From Artocarpus heterophyllus (Eukaryota; Streptophyta; Magnoliopsida; Rosales; Moraceae), in the NCBI GenBank assembly GCA_025403435.1, contig CM046341.1, forward strand, positions 15,364,447-15,428,446: 64,000 bases of DNA, written 5' to 3'. The position numbers were made by a program, and so were the translations under genes. Shown piece after piece: positions 12,331-24,219 of the stretch; position 1 is the first letter of the stretch; every line of letters begins with the position of its first letter. Under the pieces are notes generated by a model. It saw only the letters and a program-made list of their open reading frames with translations, searched no databases and had not been told where the DNA came from.

Positions 12331-12855
12331 ATATGTTGGTGACCTTAGCTTTAGTAGTGACCACGTCTTAAGATTTTTGTTTTAAAAAAATTGAAAACAA
12401 GAAATCTTCTTTCCATATTTTAAAAAAATGATAAAAATTAAAAAAAAAAAAAAAAAGAAAGAAAGAGAGAGATTACTAAACATTTTTTCAAAATATTACT
12501 TTTTTGTTTCAAAAGACACAAAACTATCTAAATAAACAATACTAAAACGGATTATAAAATTCTGAAAATAATTGTTGTCAACACTAAGCTTAAATTTTTA
12601 TTCTATTCGCATTTTGATGTATAATTTATCTGTATATTTATACAATGATTAAACACCGCAATACAATCCAATGTTTGGTACCTAATTGAAATATATAGCG
12701 TAGATTTTTTTTCTCTTTTCTCCTTGTCAAAATCTTTTCATGTTGTCAAGGGACATGGTTCGCGGCAAGTTATACATAGGTGTGGGTTTTGGTTGGTGGG
12801 GGTCCTAACGGTGGTGTTTGGCTGTGAAGGGTTAGATTGTAGACAGGGGAGTTTG
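12331..12855. other. AT-rich intergenic segment
   Basis: No gene is seen. A poly-A/GA tract lies at about 12437-12475. The last 80 bases are GT-rich and may belong to the same broken sequence that resumes after the LTR array at 28725. Confidence 0.4.
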
Positions 12856-12860
12856 CCCTT

Positions 12861-15219
12861 TGTAACGCCCCTATATGGGGGTTAACAGTTTTTAATGAGA
12901 TAAAATAAAAATAAATAATAAAAGTAAAACCTTAAAAATAAAATTTACCCGGGACTTAAATGAAAACTCTCAACTCAAAAATAAAAATATAAACGACAAA
13001 TAAACCACAGTTTTAATGTAGCACCTTAAATTTAATAATATAAACTGTTGTCATCATCATTTTAACCCTCAACACATTGTAATACAGTCACAGAAAGTAA
13101 CAATTGATGCTTACATTATCATGAAGAACATTCTCAACAATTGAAGCAGTCCCAATGTAATATAGCTACATCACTTCCTCAACTATATTTCTCGTAGCCA
13201 CCTCACACTTAGTGAGTCCTGAAAAGATAAAAATATAAGGGAATGAGCGACACTATGCTCAGTAGAGAAAGCCATTACTCACCTTTAGGTTTTTATCATT
13301 ACCACATTAAAACCTGCATGGTTAGTAAGTTACATCATATTCCAGATTATGAGGTTTATTATGATCACATCTTATGGATACCGTAGTTAATCGTTACCAA
13401 GTGTCATAATTACACATTTATACAAATATTACCAATCATCATTGTTCCTAGGTATCCATGTTAAATTGAGTATCACTCAACTCATCGAAACCCAAATGGG
13501 CGCACTTGATCACCCTATAAACATTCCAAGGGTGTTCCGGTGAGGGGACATCAAGCCCCGAGTCCTCACCAAGTCGATTCCTGTACAGTGTGTTCTGGGA
13601 CTTTCAACCCAAGGAAGCGTCATCGCCTTCCCCCTATTTTACCTTTTAGGGTATTCATGCCCAAGGACGTAACCGTCGCCCTCTTCATGTCTCACAATTT
13701 CTCTATACTGAATCATTATTAATAGAGTTAGTTTTCATAACCATGCTTCTCAATTTATAACATGTGTCAATTCATTATGTTCCTCGCCGTACAATACAAG
13801 ACGAGTCCATGTCATAGTTTCATATGTGATACTCATATAATATTAGTTCAACATAGATATATATATTGCGGCAAAACAATCAATTTTAATTCTATAAAAA
13901 CCTCACAAAAGATGAGTAATAGAATCCCTACCTTTCAAGCTTATCAACAATCTTTTAATCCTGGAATCAGTTAACGTTAGCTCCATACTCCCTTGATCCT
14001 AAGGCGTGCATAAGGACAATTAAAACTAAAGCACAACATACAACTACATTCATAAATAAATCATGTGTAAACCTATCTTACTAGTATGCCATTAAAGCTT
14101 TTATATAAATCTCTTTTGAATACCTACAGTAAACAATTTTTGTCTTAACACAATATAAAATGTGAACAAGTAATCTATATGTTTTAGTCCCTAATAAGAT
14201 TCATCAATCACTTAGGATAATATTGGAAAGGTTGCAAGACATTAAAGAATTAGGTGGTGAGCAAAGATGGGTTCTTGGTTCAGGTTAGCAGCTGGTATAC
14301 CATAACAAACTGGCAGATTTACTAGTTTCCAATACAAAAATTGAATAATTCTTAGAAAATAAAATACAACTCCGATTTAGGTTTATGATAGCTCGTTAGA
14401 AAGCCTAGGATGCTACTTTTCAAATATGCAAACCAATTCATAAAATTCATTTTAATTTAATCTTAGAATTTCAAGAAATAACCACTGCCCATAGAGGTAT
14501 TACAAAGTTTAACAATATAAATTTTCTGTCTAGGGCATATACACTTAGACTTCATACATATGCTCCAAAATAGCAACAAACATATACTTAGGTTTAAGAA
14601 CGCAAATTTGAATAATCCTTTAGTATAAAAGAAAATTTATAAATGAAAGACTAAATTTGTTCATAAGATTCTAACCTCGGATTATGGTTAGTTGGAAGCT
14701 TGAAATGGCTTCAAAACAGGTTCCTTTACTTCGGTATGACTGAAATTCTTGCTCAAATGGAGGTGATGGTGGCTGATTTTTATGGCTGCCTTGAAGAAGT
14801 TCTCTAAGTATTTTGCTTCAGCAAAGAAATGAGAAGAAGAGTGTGGGAACCGTGGAAGAGAAAGGAAGAAAAGATGAAGTCTTTGAAGAGAAGTGATAGA
14901 AACAATTATAGAGGAGACATGTTGAAGCATGTCACGGAGGAAATAAAGAAAATGAGGGTCAAGAGTAGTTGGAAAAGATATCCTTATGTCTCATCTAAAG
15001 ACTTTAACACACATAATGCCAATATGACATTTTTGAGATTTATTAGAAGTTCTAAGGCTTTTTAGTAATCATACTAAATAAATATAGGAGAATTTTAGAA
15101 AATTTAAAAATAGATAAAAATAAATATTATAAAATAAATTTAAATGAAGCAATTTTTTTTATACACTAAAAATTAATTTAATTACCTCAATACCCGTTAG
15201 GAGAATAACGGGTGTCACA
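12861..15219 (-). repeat. LTR 3 (left outer; 3' LTR in sense)
   Basis: Runs TGTAACGCCC...GGTGTCACA on the plus strand, that is TGTGACACC...GGGGCGTTACA in sense. It shares most distinguishing variants with the other outer LTR rather than the middle one. Short open frames on both strands (for example 14829-15065 and 14688-14930) recur in every LTR copy, but they have no recognisable homology and overlap antisense. Confidence 0.92.
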
Positions 15220-15262
15220 GCTCTACCCCCCTTAAAGAAATTTCGTCCTCGAAATTTCAATT
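15220..15262 (-). promoter_or_regulatory. Polypurine tract and pol C-terminal remnant, copy A
   Basis: In sense, a reading frame NFEDEISLRGVEL runs into AAGGGGGGTAGAGC directly against the LTR start TGTGACACC. This arrangement (EDEI-x-x-RG codons overlapping a G-rich polypurine tract) is typical of the end of pol in plant chromoviruses of the Tekay/Del group. It is the only trace of pol in the unit. The same sequence occurs in copy B at 21967-22009. Confidence 0.7.
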
Positions 15263-15891
15263 CTAGCAATACTAGTAAAAATTTTAATTCCATTATGATT
15301 CCAATTCCGAGTCTAAACCGTTAATGTTGTTTGTCCTCCAAATTTAAGTCATCGTATCTCCACTTATTTACTTGCATAATAAATCTTACTCCTAAATCCC
15401 TCAATGAGAGTATTTCTGACAAGTTTCAACTTATAACACCGTATAATAGTCTAAGAATCTGATCAGGCATACATATTGACCATATCATGATTCCAGTCCT
15501 TCATTGTCCATGGACTGTGATTTACAATCACATTTAAGGAGATTGCCAGAGAAATTTTATATACTTCATCTTTAGGTTCCTTTTCCTTTTTGAGTAAGGA
15601 AAAGTCAAATATATTTGATTTCATACCTCAACTAATAAACTAGAACATAATCATAAAACATATATCACAAACACTTCTATTCAAAACCATACATTAAACT
15701 TATTCATAGAGATATTAAACGGAATCTCAGAGTTGCAAACATACCCGACATATTTTTCATTAAACAGCTATCCTCATGACACAAACATTCAATCCAAATA
15801 ATATACTCATATTTCATATGGAATATCCCCATAACTGACTCTGGTACTTCCACATAATATTAACAGAATATTACACATTACAAACATATAC

Positions 15892-16030
15892 GGATACGTT
15901 TCGAGAGTACAAGGCACTCCGTATACCAGCTATCCATATCATGCATGCTTAGAGGATACAAAAACATCGATAAACAAAAGATCGGACCTTAAGAAGGATG
16001 CGTTTCGAGAGCATCAAGTACTCCGTATCC
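15892..16030. repeat. Pair of short hairpin-forming direct repeats in the LOG 3' region, copy A
   Basis: Two similar blocks of about 36 and 35 bp (15892-15927 and 15996-16030) share CGTTTCGAGAG and ACTCCGTAT. In each, GGATACG or GGATGCG at the left pairs with CGTAT(A)CC at the right, with GAG/CTC inside. They lie downstream of the LOG stop codon in sense. The pair is also present in copy B near 22638 and 22743. Function unknown. Confidence 0.55.
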
Positions 16031-16173
16031 AGCCATCCCGGCATTAGGCTCAATGAATCTAAAAGATTGAACAACGACGTACCACAAGAAACACAGAATA
16101 CAAGGCAAACGGTTATTCGTAACACACGAAATACGGACACACATGCCTACATGCCAAAGATAAAACAAAAAGA

Positions 16174-16863
16174 TTACAGATGGAGATTCAAATCAATTGG
16201 CCGCTCCCGGCTTTCCCTTTCCCATTCAAGCTTGGATGTTGCAGTGTCGGATTCTGGATGTATGATTTGCATTTTATCTATCAATTCCTCAGCTGTTGAA
16301 GCAGTAACAAAGATTTGTCTCTCCGATTCTGTAGTGATGTTTTCTTCCACAGCGTAATCTAGAAATTTCAAAAGACCGTCATAAAAACCATTTACATTCA
16401 GCAGTCCCAAAGGTTTGGAATAAAAGCCCAACAATTGCCCACAAGCAACTACTAATATTTCCTCAAGAGTACCTAGACCACCAGGTAATGCTATAAAAGC
16501 ATCAGAATTATAGATTATGTCTTTAAAATTTCTAGGGATACTCCTGACTCCTTCTCCCTTACCTATGGCTTCCTTATAAAGGTTTCCTTCAACTGGAATA
16601 TGAGGCCAAATTCTTACATCAGTAGCGTCGCTAGACCTAGCTGCTAGTGCCATATTTACCATCATTTTTATACTACCACCCCCATAGATTATGTTAATCT
16701 TCTTGTGTGCTAGGACTTGCCCTAAGTGATTTGCAGCTTCTAAATAAGCTTTATCTTTTCCAAGGCTGGAACCACAAAAGACACAGACATTCTTTATTTT
16801 CTTCGTGGACTGGGAGGTAGACATATTTGGTTTATAGAAGTGGTTGCTTAATGTCTGCTCCAC
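16174..16863 (-). CDS. LOG: LOG-family protein (cytokinin riboside 5'-monophosphate phosphoribohydrolase-like), retrotransposon-borne, copy A
   Basis: 229 aa in one uninterrupted frame. LOG enzymes release free cytokinin bases from their nucleotides in the cytosol or nucleus. Landmarks: VCVFCGSSLGKDKAY (about residues 26-40), NIIYGGGS (about 57-64), DAFIALPGGLGTLEEI (about 116-131; the PGGxGTxxE signature), then KPLGLLNVNGFYDGLL and a C-terminal ELID helix. Length fits plant LOGs. Met1 and Met14 are both possible starts; the core begins after residue 24. Plant LOG genes normally have several introns and this copy has none, which suggests capture through mRNA. Two conserved motifs differ: GGGxxGLMG reads GGGSIKMMV, and the Arg-Lys before the helix leading to PGG reads Asn-Phe, with an Arg one residue upstream. 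Fold assignment is strong; catalytic activity is uncertain. Confidence 0.88.
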   Translation of the reverse strand: MEQTLSNHFYKPNMSTSQSTKKIKNVCVFCGSSLGKDKAYLEAANHLGQVLAHKKINIIYGGGSIKMMVNMALAARSSDATDVRIWPHIPVEGNLYKEAIGKGEGVRSIPRNFKDIIYNSDAFIALPGGLGTLEEILVVACGQLLGFYSKPLGLLNVNGFYDGLLKFLDYAVEENITTESERQIFVTASTAEELIDKMQIIHPESDTATSKLEWERESRERPIDLNLHL

Positions 16864-17468
16864 TTAGACTTCGGGTTCTACATGAGATTTTAAAGATGAG
16901 AAATATACAAAAAGGGCTAAAGAGATAGACGAGTAGGTAATGAAAAGGTAATCCAAAGATTTAAACAAAATCTTGTGCGGATAAGAAAGTAAGATAAGGT
17001 GATTGATAGTTTACAGAAAATCTGATTCACTTTTTGAAAAAGATTAGACTCTAATTGTATAACTTTTGACAATTGAGAACAATTTGACAGAAGACCCTCA
17101 TTGACACAACTGTAGACTTTTTGACAAATATACACCAAGTCTAGAAATTTAATATAAACGACAAATACTGTAGAACTTTTGAAATTTGAGACACAAATCT
17201 TGAAATATCTGGATAAGCTTTTCAAAATTCAAACATATTACTGTACCGTATGTGACGTGTCTGATAAGATAATATATTTTATTATATATATATTTAAGAA
17301 AATCATAAATTAAATAAGATATTAACACTTACTGTATCAATCTAATAATCACAATTATTTCAAACACAAAAGCAAATATTCTGAGTAAAAGAAAAACACA
17401 AACTGTTGAACATCAGCTAAAACTGCTTCAAATAAGTAAAGACTAAATAACCTTTATAGAGCGATGAC

Positions 17469-17990
17469 TTATTCCCCATCCAGTTTTCTTATGGCTTGGC
17501 AAACAGGATCTAGAAATACCATATTCCTGAGGCGTTGTCTTTCTGTATAAAATTTAGGCCAGAGTTTAAAAATAGCTCCTTGAACATATCCACTAGGGTG
17601 ACCGTGGAGAGGAGGATGGATGCTATCCAAGTTCTCCTTTGAAAGTCCATCCCTACAAAACCTTATTTTATCCTCTCTATTCGTAGACATATAACCAGGT
17701 GAAGTACATTTACCGTTACAATTTTGTCTTCCACATTTGTTACAAGCGACCACGATGGCACGAGCTCTTCTTTTCATTGCACTACGACTGGTACCTGTTC
17801 CTGGTAAACCGACATCTTGACTAAAGTCACTCGGACGGATTTTCCCCTCTATCAACATTCTCACATCACAAGGGATGCCAAAACGCATAAGAATCCACAA
17901 CCGAGTAATTCTAGCCTTGTATTTCTTTCTGAGAATCTTTTGGGAGAGTGATGGGAAATACTTTCTCAGGTGTTGGTACTTTGGGTCCAT
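17469..17990 (-). CDS. Basic Cys-cluster protein resembling plant RNA-virus nucleic-acid-binding protein, copy A
   Basis: 173 aa, intact, first ORF of the internal region in sense. The N-terminal third is basic and hydrophobic (RITRLWILMRFGIPCDV, about residues 28-44). A turn-rich segment follows, then GTSRSAMKRRARAI (about 75-88), then CNKCGRQNCNGKC (about 92-104; C-x2-C-x4-C-x3-C), then SPGYMSTN. A basic RRxR patch directly before a four-Cys cluster and a following PG is the layout of the 3'-proximal nucleic-acid-binding proteins of carlaviruses and relatives (Betaflexiviridae), which bind nucleic acid and can suppress silencing. That relationship is my inference. The C-terminal 65 residues resemble nothing I know. 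It does not look like a Gag zinc knuckle (C-x2-C-x4-H-x4-C). The copy in unit B differs at two residues. Confidence 0.75.
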   Translation of the reverse strand: MDPKYQHLRKYFPSLSQKILRKKYKARITRLWILMRFGIPCDVRMLIEGKIRPSDFSQDVGLPGTGTSRSAMKRRARAIVVACNKCGRQNCNGKCTSPGYMSTNREDKIRFCRDGLSKENLDSIHPPLHGHPSGYVQGAIFKLWPKFYTERQRLRNMVFLDPVCQAIRKLDGE

Positions 17991-19589
17991 GATGAGATGA
18001 AAGAAGAGTAAATAGAAAGGAAAAATTAAGATAGTAAATTGCAGAATCCTAGAATTCCTTCTTCTTTTAGAGGAAAAGAAGAATTTTTAATGAAAAAGAA
18101 GAGGATTTGCGATTTAGAGAGAAAATAACAAATTAAGAGAGAAAAAGTGAACTCGGAGAAATAAGCTCTATGCACAGTAAACGTATATGTAAACAATAAT
18201 TAAACCACTGTATATGACACGTATAGAGACCACGTGGGAGAGACAGTGTGAATCAAACTGATTTAAGATTTGAACTAGGCCCAAATGTTCTTAGTTGAAA
18301 ATGGTCAGGTTGTTTCGGGCCTTAACACATTTAGAACGAGTTAAATAACAAACATAAAATTGAAAACCAATTTGTATAAATCTTAAACCCAATTCAAAGC
18401 CCACTATAGATAAAGTTAACTATGAACAACAAATCTAATTTAACGACAACAAGGATCTTCCTGAATGATATTTAAAATCATTTCATAACAACATAATCTT
18501 CCAGCAACTCAAATAATTTTGTTTTAATCAAAACCTTATTGAACAATGCATACACCCATATGTTATTCCTAATACTCAACATCTATCAATGGATTCATCA
18601 TCATTACTACCAAGGGTTTAGAATGCGACTAACCTTGAAATCAATACGATTTACGTCTTTCAACGTAGACCATATCAATGAACAAAGACACTAGATGTTA
18701 CTACTTAAGAACATCTACAATCCCCACAATTCTACTTATACAATATATAATTTCCTCATATAACAAAACCTTAGGTAACCAAAAGATTCACATCTAAACA
18801 TCTAAAACTTAAACATTTTATCGTAATTATCCAAAATTATTATAAGTGCCTTAAGTATTATGATTTACTTAAGGAAACTCCTATTGATCATTTTTCTATT
18901 GCATCTATATATAAAGATTCACTGATACACTTAAATACAATGTACGTAACGAAATATTCCAATTTTGAGATTCATGCATTCTAGACTTTACACAGTCTCA
19001 ACAGACCAAAAGTCTAACATTTATCTCTCTCAAGATTCAATACCATGATTCCCAACTTATATCATATTCCTCAAATAAATAGAACTTTTAAGAAAAGATA
19101 TTGACACTTATGTGCTCCATCGAATCCACACATAATCATTACTTAGGTTTGAATCAATTACGAAAAATTTGGCATATCTATGTCAAACTTTAAAATCAAT
19201 AAATCAAGCCTTATATTTCTTATTGTTTTTCACGAGACAAAAGGCTCTTAAATCCTCGTATCTATACGAATTTCTCATCGTTTATACGAATTAGATATGC
19301 TTATAGATCCTAATATTATACGAATCTCTCATAAGCAATCTACTTATAAACTCATTCCATATAATTATCATTCCCTCATAACTATTAATACTTTCCTTCT
19401 ATATAATTATTGTACTCATATAACTATTAGTATTTTCATTCTATGGCCTTTCCATGTTACATCCTTCTAGACTGTATAAATCAATGTGAAGGTTCATTTT
19501 GATGATGACAATGAAAATTCAGCTTCAAAACCATCTCAAAAATATATTTTTTAAAGTGGTGCTACACTCCCTAGGTTAACCGAACCTAG
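17991..19589. other. Leader region of retrotransposon internal copy A
   Basis: About 1.6 kb between the PBS and the 173 aa ORF. No gag-like or other coding frame of useful length is visible. It presumably acts as an untranslated leader or intron; a packaging signal would be expected here but cannot be seen by eye. Confidence 0.5.
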
Positions 19590-19601
19590 GCTCTGATACC
19601 A
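19590..19601 (-). other. Primer-binding site, copy A (initiator tRNA-Met)
   Basis: In sense, TGGTATCAGAGC lies seven bases after the end of the middle LTR. It is complementary to the 3' end of plant initiator tRNA-Met, the standard primer for many plant LTR retrotransposons. Confidence 0.9.
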
Positions 19602-19608
19602 AAAATTC

Positions 19609-21966
19609 TGTAACGCCCCTATATGGGGGTTAACAGTTTTTAATGAGATAAAATAAAAATAAATAATAAAAGTAAAACCTTAAAAATAAAATTTGCCCGG
19701 GACTTAAATGAAAACTCTCAACTCAAAAATAAAAATATAAACGACAAATAAACCACAGTTTAATGTAGCACCTTAAATTTAATAATATAAACTGTTGTCA
19801 TCATCATTTTAACCCTCAACACATTGTAATACAGTCACAGAAAGTAACAATTGATGCTTACATTATCATGAAGAACATTCTCAACAATTGAAGCAGTCCC
19901 AATGTAATATAGCTACATCACTTCCTCAACTATATTTCTCGTAGCCACCTCACACTTAGTGAGTCCTGAAAAGATAAAAATATAAGGGAATGAGCGACAC
20001 TATGCTCAGTAGAGAAAGCCATTACTCACCTTTAGGTTTTTATCATTACCACATTAAAACCTACATGGTTAGTAAGTTACATCATATTCCAGATTATGAG
20101 GTTTATTATGATCACATCATATGGATACCCTAGTTAATCATTACCAAGTGTCATAATTACACATTTATACAAATATTACCAATCATCATTGTTCCTAGGT
20201 ATCCATGTTAAATTGAGTATCACTCAACTCATCGAAACCCAAATGGGCGCACTTGATCACCCTATAAACATTCCAAGGGTGTTCCGGTGAGGGGACATCA
20301 AGCCCGAGTCCTCACCAAGTCGATTCCTGTACAGTGTGTTCTGGGACTTTCAACCCAAGGAAGCGTCATCGCCTTCCCCCTATTTTACCTTTTAGGGTAT
20401 TCATGCCCAAGGACGTAACCGTCGCCCTCTTCATGTCTCACAATTTCTCTATATTGAATCATTATTAATAGAGTTAGTTTTCCTAACCATGCTTCTCAAT
20501 TTATAACATGTGTCAATTCATTATGTTCCTCGCCGTACAATACAAGACGAGTCCATGTCATAGTTTCATATGTGATACTCATATAATATCAGTTCAACAT
20601 AGATATATATATATTGCGGCAAAACAATCAATTTTAATTCTATAAAAACCTCACAAAAGATGAGTAATAGAATCCCTACCTTTCAAGCTTATCAACAATC
20701 TTTTAATCCTGGAATCAATTAACGTTAGCTCCATACTCCCTTGATCCTAAGGCGTGCATAAGGACAATTAAAACTAAAGCACAACATACAACTACATTCA
20801 TAAATAAATCATGTGTAAACCTATCTTACTAGTATGCCATTAAAGCTTTTATATAAATCTCTTTTGAATACCACAGTAAACAATTTTTGTCTTAACACAA
20901 TATAAAATGTGAACAAGTAATCTATATGTTTTAGTCCCTAATAAGATTCATCAATCACTTAGGATAATATTGGAAAGGTTGCAAGACATTAAAGAATTAG
21001 GTGGTGAGCAAAGATGGGTTCTTGGTTCAGGTTAGCAGCTGGTATACCATAACAAACTGGCAGATTTACTAGTTTCCAATACAAAAATTGAATAATTCTT
21101 AGAAAATAAAATACAACTCCGATTTAGGTTTATGATAGCTCGTTAGAAAGCCTAGGATGCTACTTTTCAAATATGCAAACCAATTCATAAAATTCATTTT
21201 AATTTAATCTTAGAATTTCAAGAAATAACCACTGCCCATAGAGGTATTACAAAGTTTAACAATATAAATTTTCTGTCTAGGGCATATACACTTAGACTTC
21301 ATACATATGCTCCAAAATAGCAACAAACATATACTTAGGTTTAAGAACGCAAATTTGAATAATCCTTTAGTATAAAAGAAAATTTATAAATGAAAGACTA
21401 AATTTGTTCATAAGATTCTAACCTCGGATTATGGTTAGTTGGAAGCTTGAAATGGCTTCAAAACAGGTTCCTTTACTTCGGTATGACTGAAATTCTTGCT
21501 CAAATGGAGGTGATGGTGGCTGATTTTTATGGCTGCCTTGAAGAAGTTCTCTAAGTATTTTGCTTCAGCAAAGAAATGAGAAGAAGAGTGTGGGAACCGT
21601 GGAAGAGAAAGGAAGAAAAGATGAAGTCTTTGAAGAGAAGTGATAGAAACAATTATAGAGGAGACATGTTGAAGCATGTCACGGAGGAAATAAAGAAAAT
21701 GAGGGTCAAGAGTAGTTGGAAAAGATATCCTTATGTCTCATCTAAAGACTTTAACACACATAATGCCAATATGACATTTTTGAGATTTATTAGAAGTTCT
21801 AAGGCTTTTTAGTAATCATACTAAATAAATATAGGAGAATTTTAGAAAATTTAAAATAGATAAAATAAATATTATAAAATAAATTTAAATGAAGCAATTT
21901 TTTTTTTATACATTAAAAATTAATTTAATTACCTCAATACCCGTTAGGAGAATAACGGGTGTCACA
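19609..21966 (-). repeat. LTR 2 (middle, shared by both units)
   Basis: 2358 bp, same ends as the outer LTRs. It carries private variants against both outer LTRs, for example TACATGG for TGCATGG, CATATGGATACCCTAG for CTTATGGATACCGTAG, and shorter A runs near its right end. Confidence 0.92.
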
Positions 21967-22922
21967 GCTCTACCCCCCTTAAAGAAATTTCGTCCTCGAA
22001 ATTTCAATTCTAGCAATACTAGTAAAAATTTGATTCCATTATGATTCCAATTCCGAGTCTAAACCGTTAATGTTGTTTATTCCTCCAAATTTAAGTTATC
22101 GTATCTCCACTTATTTACTTGCATAATAAATCTTACTCCTAAATCCCTCAATGAGAGTATTTCTGACAAGTTTCAACTTATAACACCGTATAATAGTCTA
22201 AGAATCTGATCAGGCATACATATTGACCATACCATGATTCCAGTCCTTCATTGTCCATGGACTGTGATTTACAATCACATTTAAGGAGATTGCCAGAGAA
22301 ATTTTATATACTTCATCTTTAGGTTCCTTTTCCTTTTTGAGTAAGGAAAAGTCAAATATATTTGATTTCATACCTCAACTAATAAACTAAAACATAATCA
22401 TAAAACATATATCACAAACACTTCTATTCAAAACCATACATTAAACTTATTCATAGAGATATTAAACGGAATCTCAGAGTTGCAGACAAACCCGACATAT
22501 TTTTCATTAAACAGCTATCCTCATGACACAAACATTCAATCCAAATAATATACTCATATTTCATATGGAATATCCCCATAACTGACTCTGGTACTTCCAC
22601 ATAATATTAACAGAATATTACACATTACAAACATGATACGGATACGTTTCGAGAGTACAAGGCACTCCGTATACCAGCTATCCATATCATGCATGCTTAG
22701 AGGATACAAAAACATCGATAAACAAAAGATCGGACCTTAAGAAGGATGCGTTTCGAGAGCATCAAGTACTCCGTATCCAGCCATCCCGGCATTAGGCTCA
22801 ATGAATCTAAAAGATTGAACAACGACGTACCACAAGAAACACAGAATACAAGGTAAACGGTTATTCGTAACACACGAAATACGGACACACATGCCTACAT
22901 GCCATAAGATAAAACAAAAAGA

Positions 22923-23594
22923 TTACAGATGGAGATTCAAATCAATTGGCCGCTCCCGGCTTTCCCTTTCCCATTCAAGCTTGGATGTTGCAGTGTCGGA
23001 TTCTGGATGTATGATTTGCATTTTATCTATCAATTCCTCAGCTGTTGAAGCAGTAACAAAGATTTGTCTCTCCGATTCTGTAGTGATGTTTTCTTCCACA
23101 GCGTAATCTAGAAATTTCAAAAGACCGTCATAAAAACCATTTACATTCAGCAGTCCCAAAGGTTTGGAATAAAAGCCCAACAATTGCCCACAAGCAACTA
23201 CGAATATTTCCTCAAGAGTACCTAGACCACCAGGTAATGCTATAAAAGCATCAGAATTATAGATTATGTCTTTAAAATTTTTAGGGATACTCCTGACTCC
23301 TTCTCCCTTACCTATGGCTTCCTTATAAAGGTTTCCTTCAACTGGAATATGAGGCCAAATTCTTACAACAGTAGCGTCGCTAGACCTAGCTGCTAGTGCC
23401 ATATTTTCCATCATTTTTATACTACCACCCCCATAGATTATGTTAATCTTCTTGCTGTGCTAGGACTTGCCCTAAGTGATTTGCAGCTTCTAAATAAGCT
23501 TTATCTTTTCCAAGGCTGGAACCACAAAAGACACAGACATTCTTTATTTTCTTCGTGGACTGGGAGGTAGACATATTTGGTTTATAGAAGTGGT
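22923..23594 (-). pseudogene. LOG: LOG-family ORF, copy B, frameshifted
   Basis: Near-identical to the ORF at 16174-16863, but one extra base near 23455 (CTTGCTGTGC instead of CTTGTGTGC) breaks the frame after residue 54. The downstream frame, including the PGGLGTLEEI signature, stays open from 23414 to 22923. At least four further amino-acid changes are visible against copy A (Val to Glu, Asp to Val, Arg to Lys, Leu to Phe). The N-terminal start codon region survives near 23613. This copy would not give a full LOG protein unless translation restarts internally. Confidence 0.85.
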
Positions 23595-24219
23595 TGCTTA
23601 ATGTCTGCTCCACTTAGACTTCGGGTTCTACATGAGATTTTAAAGATGAGAAATATACAAAAAGGGCTAAAGAGATAGACGAGTAGGTAATGAAAAGGTA
23701 ATCCAAAGATTTAAACAAAATCTTGTGCGGATAAGAAAGTAAGATAAGGTGATTGATAGTTTACAGAAAATCTGATTCACTTTTTGAAAAAGATTAGACT
23801 CTAATTGTATAACTTTTGACAATTGAGAACAATTTGACAGAAGACCCTCTTGACACAACTGTAGACTTTTTGACAAATATACACCAAGTCTAGAAATTTA
23901 ATATAAACGACAAATACTGTAGAACTTTTGAAATTTGAGACACAAATCTTGAAATATCTGGATAAGCTTTTCAAAATTCAAACATATTACTGTACCGTAT
24001 GTGACGTGTCTGATAAGATAATATATTTTATTATATATATATATTTAAGAAAATCATAAATTAAATAAGATATTAACACTTACTGTATCAATCTAATAAT
24101 CACAATTATTTCAAACACAAAAGCAAATATTCTGAGTAAAAGAAAAACACAAACTGTTGAACATCAGCTAAAACTGCTTCAAATAAGTAAAGACTAAATA
24201 ACCTTTATAGAGCGATGAC

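Noticed and set aside
13540..13722. 60 aa open frame with Cys/His text in LTRs (also 10222 and 27039)
   Set aside because: Frame length varies between LTR copies through indels and substitutions, and there is no family resemblance. Treated as LTR sequence.
14829..15065. 78 aa basic open frame in each LTR (also 21576, 28328 and a 79 aa form at 11611), overlapped by an 80 aa antisense frame
   Set aside because: It recurs only because the LTR recurs. It is purine-rich, overlaps an equally long antisense frame, resembles no family, and runs antisense to the element's transcription.
15892..16030. Possible hammerhead ribozyme (TCTCGAAAC text in sense), as in plant retrozymes
   Set aside because: The required CUGANGA core and stem II are absent next to the CGAAAC text, so a hammerhead fold is not supported.
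16917..17225. 102 aa open frame between the two ORFs of unit A
   Set aside because: Its counterpart in unit B is broken and shorter (69 codons), the composition is F/L/S-rich, and no family is recognised. Treated as spacer.
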